Shown here one piece after another: positions 8,364 through 16,352 of a stretch of 64,000 bases of DNA (positions within the stretch are counted from its first letter, which is position 1; every line of letters starts with the position of its first letter). Source of the stretch: Grimontia sedimenti (GTDB taxonomy: Bacteria; Pseudomonadota; Gammaproteobacteria; Enterobacterales; Vibrionaceae); assembly GCF_011045095.1 (NCBI RefSeq), contig NZ_JAALDL010000010.1, positions 1 through 64,000 on the forward strand, given 5' to 3'. The notes beneath the pieces were generated by a model. It saw only the letters and a list, made by a program, of their open reading frames with translations. It did not search any database and was not told where the DNA came from. The translations under genes and the position numbers were made by a program.

Positions 8364-11261
8364 ATGGCAAGACGCCGATATACACTTCAAATTCATATCG
8401 CAGGTATCTTTTTTATTGTTGTATCCCTGCTTTCAGTCCTTCTCATTGTATTGAGTTATCAAAACTCAAAAGAGCTCAATCAACAACTCGCGTCCGAACG
8501 AACACAACAAAGTGCAGAACGTATTAAGCTCTCCTTTCAGAACTTGACATCCCCAGTCATCACTGCCATGGATGCGCTTGCCGCCTCCGATTTTGGGCAC
8601 AGTCTCTATTCTTCATATAACGATGAATGGCTATCAAGCATCAACGCCATACTTGAACGCAATCCCGATGTGTTATCTGTTTATGTTGGATATCCGAACG
8701 AGAGCTCAGCATTCATTCGATCGACAAAACTCGACTTCATGAAAGAGCAATTCTCCACACCAGAGAACAGCCACGTCATGGTGGATATCAATAGCAAAGT
8801 CGGTCATCAAATTCGCACTCATTACGATGAAAACCTTAAAAACGTCCGTATCGACACAGACATCATTAGCTATAAGCCCACTCAGCGTCCTTGGTACAAA
8901 GCCGCGCCGGATGACGGCAGTATTCATGTCACAGACCCGTATTTCTACATGTTTATTCAGCGGATGGGCATCACCCTCACCCGGCAGTTTAAAGATATTA
9001 ATGGCGTGCTGGCAGTCGACATCACTCTCGACTCGTTGAACAAGTTTCTCTACTCACTGGTTGATACAGAAGAAACCCAGTTGATGCTCTTGGACGATAA
9101 CAAAAGTGTTTTCGCACATACTGGTTTCCTTCCAGAATCATCCTCGGGTGTTAACCAGCGGATGTACCTTGAAGCGATGTCTGCGTCTCCGTTCAATCAT
9201 CTTTTCAAGACCAGTGATTGGCACGAATCGAACAAAACCATCCTCCATCAGGGTGAAAACTGGTCTCTCAACCTTGTCAGGATCAGCTTCGGGGGAGAAC
9301 GAGGGTTATGGCTGGCTAAAGCTGTGCCTGAGAGGCTGCTGATCCAAAGCGCGATAGAAGCCAGAAACAACCAGATTACCATCAGTATCTTTGGTCTTTT
9401 GATTGGCACATTGATGGTACTTTGGGCTTCTAAGCGTATCGCCAATCCACTGAAAGTGCTGGTAGAGGAAACCCAAAAAATCCGCCGCCTGGATTTCTCA
9501 AGTGTCTCAACGCCAAGCTCTAAAATTGTCGAAGTCAGGGAGCTTTCAGAATCCGTCCACATGATGTCTGAGACGATTCAGAACTTTCTTCAGACACTTC
9601 ACCGGGTCTCCAACAGTTCAAATTTCGACTCTTTGATGGCCGACATCGCGCTTCACTGCCAGCAAACTTCCGGTGCGGAATACGTGATGCTCTGGACCAA
9701 TTCAGCAGAAGACAGGGAAAAACTCACGCTGACCGCTCAATATCCCCTTCAAACAGAAGGCAAGCAGGTAGATCTGCAGAAGTTATTGGCCGACTCCCCA
9801 CAGATGAAGAAGGCACTCCAAGGTCAGCATTTCTTCAGCTTTAAACCCTGTTCGACCGATATTGAACGTGGACTGCTTCCTCAATCACTTAAACACGCTT
9901 GGCTCGTGCCTCTCTACAACCGTGAAAAAGAGTGCGTGGGCTACGTCTTTATGGGATTTAATGCGTGTCCGGGGAACGATCAGAATGACAAGCTGCAGTT
10001 TATCCGCCAGTTCCTGGGCTTCGCTTCCCTTATAAAAGAGAACTGGGACCGTGTGGCAGCGCAAAAGCAGCTATTTAAATCATTCATCGAGATGATGGCA
10101 TCCGCCATCGATACCAAATCACCCTATACGGGCGGTCATTGCCAACGTGTACCGGAATTGACCTTTATGCTGGCAGAAGCAGCCAGTAATGATGAAAAAC
10201 GCTTCCCGGAGTTCTCGCTCAACGATCAATCTCGTGAAGCCCTCTATTTCGCGGCTTGGTTACATGATTGCGGAAAAGTCACCACGCCAGAATTCGTGGT
10301 GGATAAAGCCACCAAACTCGAAACCATTTACAACCGCATCCACGAAGTTCGCACCCGCTTTGAAGTATTGAAACGCGATGCAGAAATTACGTATTGGCAA
10401 AAACGGCTTGAAGGCGAAAAGATCGAGGAACTTGATGCTTGGTTAGCGGAAGAGCACGAAACACTCGATCAGGAGTTCGCTTTTGTGGCTAAGTGCAATG
10501 TGGGTGGGGAGTTTATGGATGCCAGCAATATCGAAAAGCTTGAGAAGATAGCGCAGCGAACCTGGATGCGCACAATCGACGATGTCCAAGGGTTATCTTG
10601 GGAAGAAGAAGCAAGACGTTCAGCGCGTGGCAGTTTCCTCCTCCCCTGCAAAGAACAAGTCCTTTCTGATACCGTCGATCAGATGATCCCTTGGCTCCCT
10701 CAACAGCTGAAAACCTTTGAAAACTGGGAGTTCAAACTGTCGGTTCCACCGCTTCAATATAATCGCGGCGAACTCTATAACCTGTCCATCCAGCGCGGTA
10801 CGCTGACGGATGAAGAGCGCTTCATCATCAATGACCACATCATCCAAACTATTAATATGCTTCGTAAGCTGCCTTATCCTAAGCATCTGAAACGTGTGCC
10901 GGAAATCGCCGGGGGACACCACGAGAAGTTGGACGGCAAAGGGTACCCTTATGGGTTGGATGAAAGCTCGTTGTCTGTCGATGCACGTATCATGGCAGTA
11001 GCGGATATTTTCGAAGCACTCACCGCCAGCGATCGTCCCTATAAGAAAGCGAAGACACTCAGCGAAGCGCTTAAAATTCTCGCCTTTATGGCGAAAGACA
11101 AACATGTCGATGAGCAACTGTTCCGGCTCTTTATCGAAGAGAAAATCTATCTTCGATACGCCGAACAGTTCCTTCCTAAAGAGCAACATGATGAGGTCAA
11201 TGAAGACGCCCTGTTGGCAATCATCACGCCTAAGTCCGAAAAAGAAACCGAAACCGCCTAA
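8364..11261 (+). CDS. Membrane sensor HD-GYP phosphodiesterase (c-di-GMP)
   Basis: A 965-residue inner-membrane signalling protein. It has a membrane segment at about 14-35, a periplasmic Cache-like sensor (YKPTQRPWYKAA near 170-180, DITLDSLNKFL near 220), a second membrane segment at about 333-352, a HAMP-like stretch, a GAF-like region (about 410-560) and an HD-GYP domain. The HD pair is His634-Asp635 (HDCGK) and the GYP motif is HHEKLDGKGYP at 852-862. HD-GYP enzymes hydrolyse c-di-GMP. The two motifs normally lie about 60-70 residues apart; here the gap is about 218, so roughly 150 extra residues are inserted. Its monocistronic position, convergent with motY, hints at a role in motility control, which is inference. 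Confidence 0.85.
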   Translation: MARRRYTLQIHIAGIFFIVVSLLSVLLIVLSYQNSKELNQQLASERTQQSAERIKLSFQNLTSPVITAMDALAASDFGHSLYSSYNDEWLSSINAILERNPDVLSVYVGYPNESSAFIRSTKLDFMKEQFSTPENSHVMVDINSKVGHQIRTHYDENLKNVRIDTDIISYKPTQRPWYKAAPDDGSIHVTDPYFYMFIQRMGITLTRQFKDINGVLAVDITLDSLNKFLYSLVDTEETQLMLLDDNKSVFAHTGFLPESSSGVNQRMYLEAMSASPFNHLFKTSDWHESNKTILHQGENWSLNLVRISFGGERGLWLAKAVPERLLIQSAIEARNNQITISIFGLLIGTLMVLWASKRIANPLKVLVEETQKIRRLDFSSVSTPSSKIVEVRELSESVHMMSETIQNFLQTLHRVSNSSNFDSLMADIALHCQQTSGAEYVMLWTNSAEDREKLTLTAQYPLQTEGKQVDLQKLLADSPQMKKALQGQHFFSFKPCSTDIERGLLPQSLKHAWLVPLYNREKECVGYVFMGFNACPGNDQNDKLQFIRQFLGFASLIKENWDRVAAQKQLFKSFIEMMASAIDTKSPYTGGHCQRVPELTFMLAEAASNDEKRFPEFSLNDQSREALYFAAWLHDCGKVTTPEFVVDKATKLETIYNRIHEVRTRFEVLKRDAEITYWQKRLEGEKIEELDAWLAEEHETLDQEFAFVAKCNVGGEFMDASNIEKLEKIAQRTWMRTIDDVQGLSWEEEARRSARGSFLLPCKEQVLSDTVDQMIPWLPQQLKTFENWEFKLSVPPLQYNRGELYNLSIQRGTLTDEERFIINDHIIQTINMLRKLPYPKHLKRVPEIAGGHHEKLDGKGYPYGLDESSLSVDARIMAVADIFEALTASDRPYKKAKTLSEALKILAFMAKDKHVDEQLFRLFIEEKIYLRYAEQFLPKEQHDEVNEDALLAIITPKSEKETETA

Positions 11262-11265
11262 AACT

Positions 11266-11298
11266 GAAAAGCCCCGCAACACGAGCGGGGCTTTCTTT
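11266..11298. terminator. Bidirectional terminator between the HD-GYP gene and motY
   Basis: Perfect ten-base arms AAAGCCCCGC / GCGGGGCTTT around a seven-base loop, with A and T tracts on both sides. It serves both convergent genes. Confidence 0.9.
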
Positions 11299-11321
11299 AT
11301 CTTTCAGCGATACGTGTCCGG

Positions 11322-12200
11322 TTAGATAATCGTTCTACCCAAAGAGATCACCACACGACGGTTCTTGTTACGACCTATCGGGCTTTCATTTTCTGCGATT
11401 GGACGACGCTCGCCATAAGCCTCAACCTGAATCCTGTCTTTCGGCAAGCCGAGCGACATAAAGTACTGTTCCAGTTTTTCAGCGCGGATTTCAGACATTC
11501 TCTGGTTCGCCGCCTTCGCACCACGACCATCTGTGTAAGTTGCCATCAACACCAAATCGATGTCTGGGCTATATCGCACGAACTCTGCGATTTGTGCCAA
11601 CCTCGCCATGGATGCCTTGTTTAACTCATCACCATTCTCATTGTAATGGAGCACGGTGAAGGCGATATCATCAAAAGCGTAAGGCAATAAGCGTGCAACA
11701 CAGCTGCTGAATTCATTGTAAGGCTGTTGGAACGACACAGAGGACAACGCGATATCGACACGTTTTCCTTTGCTTTGCCATTCTTTAAAGCTAAAAGTCG
11801 GATAGCGGCCATTTTCCAGCTCAGATAACATACTCCAAGCCGTTTGCCCGTCAACATAACCGTTAAACTGTTTGTAGAAACGCAGACGGTCGATATATTC
11901 TGCAGGCTCACCGGCGAACCATACTGGCGGCATGGATACGAGAGAGACATTCTGCGTTTCACCCATCGGGCGACGCATTTCCAGCTCGAAATCCAAGTTA
12001 ATTTTCTTGCTGGCACGGGAGGTAAATGTCGCCATACCATAGTTCGGGATCATATGTTCAATACGACACTCGATCGGTGTATCTACCGTCACCTTCCACA
12101 AAGATTCTGTCGGCTTCGCTCCGTAATACTTGCTCGCAGACACCGAGAGCGGTGCAAGGCTTGCAGCAATGCATAATGTCAACAGCGATGCTTTCTTCAT
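11322..12200 (-). CDS. motY: Sodium-type flagellar motor protein MotY
   Basis: MotY forms the T ring around the LP ring and helps hold the PomA/PomB stators of the Na+-driven polar flagellum. The 292-residue protein has a signal peptide (about residues 1-22, SVSAS cleavage region). Its N-terminal basal-body-binding domain begins [12 protein letters not shown]. The C-terminal OmpA-like peptidoglycan-binding domain carries [20 protein letters not shown] and GRNKNRRV. A sigma-28 promoter precedes it. Its neighbour rnt is the same as in other vibrios. No other motor genes are in the window. Confidence 0.95.
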   Translation of the reverse strand: MKKASLLTLCIAASLAPLSVSASKYYGAKPTESLWKVTVDTPIECRIEHMIPNYGMATFTSRASKKINLDFELEMRRPMGETQNVSLVSMPPVWFAGEPAEYIDRLRFYKQFNGYVDGQTAWSMLSELENGRYPTFSFKEWQSKGKRVDIALSSVSFQQPYNEFSSCVARLLPYAFDDIAFTVLHYNENGDELNKASMARLAQIAEFVRYSPDIDLVLMATYTDGRGAKAANQRMSEIRAEKLEQYFMSLGLPKDRIQVEAYGERRPIAENESPIGRNKNRRVVISLGRTII

Positions 12201-12243
12201 ACTGTGCCGGTTCCTGTGAATCAGTGGAAAGGTATTGCTTATC

Positions 12244-12270
12244 TTATCGGAAGCCAGTCCCGTATCTTTA
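12244..12270 (-). promoter_or_regulatory. Sigma-28 (FliA) promoter of motY
   Basis: Read on the minus strand, TAAA (12270-12267), 15 bases, then TCCGATAA (12251-12244). This differs from the flagellar consensus TAAA-N15-GCCGATAA by one base. It lies about 45 bases upstream of the motY ATG. Confidence 0.8.
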
Positions 12271-12364
12271 GTCTTATTTTAATTCTTCCTGCCAAAACTA
12301 GAAAATGAAAATCCAGCCAGCATCTGACATAATGCACGCCTCATTTTTACAAGTTATCCGAGAC

Positions 12365-13033
12365 ATGACCCAAGAAACCAACCTGAATACGCTAAAAGCA
12401 AGATTCCGCGGCTATTTTCCTGTTGTTGTCGATGTAGAAACGGCAGGTTTTAACTCAAAGACTGATGCACTGCTTGAAATCTGTGCGGTCACTCTGAAGA
12501 TGGATGAAGACGGTTGGCTTTCCCCTGATAAAACCATTCACTTTCATGTTTCACCGTTCGAAGGCGCTAACCTGGTTAAAGAAGCGTTGGAATTCAACGG
12601 CATTAAAGACCCTTTCAGCCCACTGCGTGGTGCGGTAGAAGAAGAGCACGCACTGAAAGAGATCTTTAAACTTATCCGCAAAGAACAAAAAGCGGCAGGC
12701 TGTCAGCGCTCAATCATGGTGGCTCATAATGCCAATTTCGACCACAGCTTCGTCATGGAAGCCTCGGAGCGCAGTCATCTAAAACGCAATCCTTTCCATC
12801 CGTTTGCCACTTTCGACACGGCAGCACTGAGTGGTCTGGCGCTTGGACAAACCGTTCTCGCAAAAGCATGCCAAACCGCCGGGATCCCTTTCGATAACCG
12901 TGAAGCGCACTCAGCGCTCTACGATACCGAGCGCACCGCAGAACTGTTCTGTGAGATCGTTAACAAATGGAAGAAATTAGGTGGCTGGCCAGTCATGGCA
13001 GCCGAGGAAGAATCCGAACAAGATTCTGATTAA
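12365..13033 (+). CDS. rnt: Ribonuclease T
   Basis: RNase T is a DEDD-family 3'-5' exonuclease that trims tRNA and 5S rRNA ends. The 222-residue product shows the DEDD motifs in order: [18 protein letters not shown] (near residue 20), [10 protein letters not shown] (near 120) and [12 protein letters not shown] (near 182). I chose ATG 12365 because it gives the length and N-terminus of E. coli RNase T; the frame is also open from 12305, but that adds a stretch unlike the family. No strong ribosome binding site is visible at either start. Confidence 0.93.
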   Translation: MTQETNLNTLKARFRGYFPVVVDVETAGFNSKTDALLEICAVTLKMDEDGWLSPDKTIHFHVSPFEGANLVKEALEFNGIKDPFSPLRGAVEEEHALKEIFKLIRKEQKAAGCQRSIMVAHNANFDHSFVMEASERSHLKRNPFHPFATFDTAALSGLALGQTVLAKACQTAGIPFDNREAHSALYDTERTAELFCEIVNKWKKLGGWPVMAAEEESEQDSD

Positions 13034-13048
13034 TAAAATCAGAACCTT

Positions 13049-13103
13049 GGCAAAAGAAACGGCTGCACGCCTTATAAAACAAGGCCTGCGGCCGTTTTCT
13101 TTT
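13049..13103 (+). terminator. Terminator after rnt
   Basis: Long inverted repeat: AAAAGAAA-CGGC, with internal GCCTT/AAGGC, against GGCCG-TTTTCTTTT. It ends in a T-rich run just after the rnt stop. Confidence 0.8.
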
Positions 13104-13324
13104 CACAAACGCCAAATAGTTTTAAACACTAGATTGAAATCTCCCTCAAAAACGAAGGTTTCGTTGCATAGATCCTGCGCAAACTATTGATAACAAAACC
13201 ACAACAAATCTCAATTTGCTACTTATACTGACTTAGAACGATTCAACACTCGTGCCGCTTAGATTCGGACACTTCACGTTGAAGACGACAATAATAAAAG
13301 GCAGTGACAGAGAGGCAAATTAAT

Positions 13325-14629
13325 ATGAAACGTGTAACACAGCGTACCCTACTTTCCACAGCGATTGCGCTGGCCGCTTTTCAGGCCCACGGCGCAGGCT
13401 TCCAAATCAGCGAACATTCAACCAGCGGTCTAGGTCGCGCATTTGCTGGTGAGGCTGCCATTGCAGACAACGCCGCAGTCGCTGTCCGTAACCCAGCAGC
13501 GATGACGATGTTTGATTCGGCACAAGTGTCAGGTGGTTTGTCTTTCATTCAGCCAGATGTTGATGCAAAGGTGAATACGGTCGGTGCTAGTCCTGCTGAT
13601 GCACCTGTCTTCTCTGCAACAACCACTTCACAACATGAAGATGTTGCACCAGACGCTATTGTTCCGTATTTCCACTATGTAAGACCAATAAACGAGACGT
13701 CTGCACTGGGCTTCTCGACCTTCTCAAATTTTGGCCTTGCTACAGAATATCCATCCAATTCAGTAGCCGGTGCAATTGCTGGTCAGACCGAGCTTCTCAC
13801 AATTGATTTCAACCTCAATTATGCACATCGCATAAATGAGCAGTTGAGCTTAGGTGCGGGTCTAAATGCTGTATACGCCGACGCATCTTTAACCAGAAAT
13901 GCTGGTGCAGCAATACTCGCAGCGCCAACTACTGAAGTCGCTCACCTTGAAGGTGATGGCTGGGGTTACGGCTGGAACATTGGAGCCTTGTGGGAAATAA
14001 ATGAAGACCACAGATTAGGAGCTTCCTATCGCTCAAAAGTAGATATCACTCTTGATGGGGAATACCGAGGCCTAGCAACTACTTATGTTTCAAAGCCAGG
14101 ACAAACAGTTCCCGGAGAGTTAGAACTTAATCTGCCCGATATTTTTGAATTCTCTGGTTATCACAAAGTTGCGTCAAAATGGGCAGTACACTACAGCGCA
14201 ATGATGATCGGGTGGAGTTCATTCCAAGAGCTGCGGGCAACGAGCTCTAACACAAATTGTGGTAGCTCTCCTGGTTCATTTGACGGTATCTGTTTACAAA
14301 AAGACGAAAAATGGGAAGACAGCTGGCGGTATGCTCTCGGAGCAACACATTACTTAAACAATGAATGGACGCTACGGGCTGGTGTAGCACTTGATGAAAG
14401 TCCTGTGCCTGACTCTCATAGAACACTCAGCATCCCAGATACGGAACGAACTTGGTATACACTAGGTGCAACCTATCAGCCATCTGAAAATCTGTCATTT
14501 GATGGTGGTTTTGCTTACCTAAACGGAGATTCTGTTACAGGAAGTGAAACCGAAGGTGGCACAACGTTTACATTCGAAGCAGGCGGCGACGCTTACATCA
14601 TCGCTGTTGGCGCAAACTACACCTTCTAA
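13325..14629 (+). CDS. FadL-family outer membrane fatty acid transporter (first copy)
   Basis: FadL proteins are 14-stranded beta-barrels that pass long-chain fatty acids through the outer membrane. The 434-residue product has a signal peptide cleaved after QAHGA. The conserved FadL N-terminus follows (GFQISEHSTSGLGRAFAGEA and the NPA motif RNPAAMTMF), with a C-terminal aromatic residue (NYTF). I chose ATG 13325 over an upstream in-frame ATG because GAGAGG lies about ten bases before it and the signal peptide is then normal. The gene is 443 bases from a second FadL and near VolA. A terminator follows, so it can be expressed alone. Confidence 0.92.
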   Translation: MKRVTQRTLLSTAIALAAFQAHGAGFQISEHSTSGLGRAFAGEAAIADNAAVAVRNPAAMTMFDSAQVSGGLSFIQPDVDAKVNTVGASPADAPVFSATTTSQHEDVAPDAIVPYFHYVRPINETSALGFSTFSNFGLATEYPSNSVAGAIAGQTELLTIDFNLNYAHRINEQLSLGAGLNAVYADASLTRNAGAAILAAPTTEVAHLEGDGWGYGWNIGALWEINEDHRLGASYRSKVDITLDGEYRGLATTYVSKPGQTVPGELELNLPDIFEFSGYHKVASKWAVHYSAMMIGWSSFQELRATSSNTNCGSSPGSFDGICLQKDEKWEDSWRYALGATHYLNNEWTLRAGVALDESPVPDSHRTLSIPDTERTWYTLGATYQPSENLSFDGGFAYLNGDSVTGSETEGGTTFTFEAGGDAYIIAVGANYTF

Positions 14630-14648
14630 GTTACTGTTTCAAGAATGA

Positions 14649-14680
14649 GAAAAGCCGATTTTTACAATCGGCTTTTTTGT
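14649..14680 (+). terminator. Terminator after the first fadL
   Basis: AAAAGCCGATT / AATCGGCTTTTTT with a five-base loop. Confidence 0.9.
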
Positions 14681-15072
14681 TTCCAGTCACAAAAGTGAAA
14701 TTCAATCGAAGCAGCTGTGACCTGCTATTCAGTATCTTACCTACAAAATTCAAACAGTCGCTCAAATCACAACCAGGTTGTTTCTAATCGTTAATGAACA
14801 ATTACAGGCACTTCTGAATGAATCATCTTTAATTAGTGTATTTACTTAAAACAACAGTTTTAAAACTAGGCATAAAATACCGAAATTTCAGACACTCACC
14901 TCGATTTTAACACCTGTTTAACATTCCCGCACATCGTGACATATTAAGCATCGTAAAGATCCGACCAGTAGCCATACACATTTATTATAGGCTGCAACGT
15001 TTTTCCAACTTATTGAAAGCATTGGAAATTGGTCACTTAATGACCGACAACTCAATTAGGACGAGAGGCAGT
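14681..15072. other. Intergenic region before the second fadL
   Basis: 392 bases without a credible gene. It is AT-rich and includes the FadR-like site listed separately. I see no RNA structure I can name. Confidence 0.5.
14954..14970. promoter_or_regulatory. Possible FadR site upstream of the second fadL
   Basis: TAAAGATCCGACCAGTA has a perfect right half (CGACCAGT) of the FadR operator and a degenerate left half. It lies about 100 bases before the gene. fadL genes are known FadR targets in E. coli and vibrios. Confidence 0.4.
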
Positions 15073-16329
15073 ATGTCAAAAAAACTATCAAGAAGCGCCC
15101 TTGCGGTCGCCATTGCTCTCACCGCCCCAAGTGCTTGGAGCGCGGGTTTTCAGGTATCAGAACATTCTGCCAGCGGATTAGGCAGAGCTTATGCAGGTGA
15201 GGCCGCCATTGCCGACAATGCATCGATCATCGGCCGAAATCCCGCTCAAATGACAATGTTCGAAGAAAGCCAAGCCTCCGGTGCCATTCACATTGTTAAT
15301 CCCGAAATTGATGTAACCGACACCAATAGCGGCCAAAAAGCGTCTGATGTTGCGCCTATGCAGCTTGTTCCTGCTTCTTATTACGTCAGCCCAATCAATG
15401 ACAAATGGGCATGGGGTGTTGGTCTTTACACCGTGTACGGCGTTGCAACGGATTATCCAGATGCTTTCCAAGTCGGTGATGCTGCCGGTGACACCTCTCT
15501 CGCAAGCGTCAATCTCAACCCTTCAATCGCATACCGAGTTAATGACCAATTGAGTTTGGGTGTAGGCGCAAACATTGTGTACGCCATCGCTGAATTGAAC
15601 CGCCACCTTGGCGGTACTGCTCCCCTGTTTGGTGACTCCTTCACTGCCAGTGACAAATTGATCAGTATGGAAGGCGACACGTGGGGATTTGGTTGGAATG
15701 TCGGCGCGCTATTTGAACTCGATGAGAATAACCGATTCGGCGTTGCTTACCGCTCAGAAGTTGAACTCGATTTTGAAGGCGATTTCACAGACCATCGAGG
15801 CTCAGTGACAGGGACCGTTGGAAATAAGGTGACTGGTAATTTGTCCGTCCCTCTTCCTGCAATTGCAGAGCTGTCCGGTTTCCATCAGATACGTGATGAT
15901 CTAGCCGTTCATTACAGCATGATGTGGAGCCAATGGAGCTCATTTACTGAACTTAGAGCAACCGGAAGTGAATGTGCCGCAGACGACGTTCAAGGCGTGT
16001 GTTTCCAGAAAGATGAAGACTACAAAAGTGTATTCCGTTGGTCGATTGGTACAACATATGACATCTCTGATACGTGGACACTTCGTGCAGGATTTGCCTA
16101 TGACGAGAAAGCTGGCAAATCTACTCTAAGCATCCCGGACTCGGACAGATATTGGTACTCCGCTGGTGCAACTTACCGCTATTCTCCCTCGCTCACATTT
16201 GATGCTGGCGTCACTTACATTGCGAGTAAGTCAGGCACATTTACCGAGAGCACACGCATCGGAGAACGAGAATTTGACTCAAAAGGTGCAGCATATATTG
16301 GCGCACTTCAAGCCAACTACACGTTCTAA
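15073..16329 (+). CDS. fadL: FadL-family outer membrane fatty acid transporter (second copy)
   Basis: A 418-residue paralogue of the preceding porin. It has signal peptide APSAWSA and mature start GFQVSEHSASGLGRAYAGEA, followed by RNPAQMTMF and a C-terminal aromatic (QANYTF). ATG 15073 is preferred over an in-frame start at 15013 because AGAGG precedes it and the signal peptide is normal. Only 23 bases separate it from volA, so the two are probably one operon. In V. cholerae a FadL is paired with VolA, which releases fatty acids from lysophosphatidylcholine at the cell surface for FadL to import. Confidence 0.92.
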   Translation: MSKKLSRSALAVAIALTAPSAWSAGFQVSEHSASGLGRAYAGEAAIADNASIIGRNPAQMTMFEESQASGAIHIVNPEIDVTDTNSGQKASDVAPMQLVPASYYVSPINDKWAWGVGLYTVYGVATDYPDAFQVGDAAGDTSLASVNLNPSIAYRVNDQLSLGVGANIVYAIAELNRHLGGTAPLFGDSFTASDKLISMEGDTWGFGWNVGALFELDENNRFGVAYRSEVELDFEGDFTDHRGSVTGTVGNKVTGNLSVPLPAIAELSGFHQIRDDLAVHYSMMWSQWSSFTELRATGSECAADDVQGVCFQKDEDYKSVFRWSIGTTYDISDTWTLRAGFAYDEKAGKSTLSIPDSDRYWYSAGATYRYSPSLTFDAGVTYIASKSGTFTESTRIGEREFDSKGAAYIGALQANYTF

Positions 16330-16352
16330 GCACAATTGCAGGAGACTTAAAG

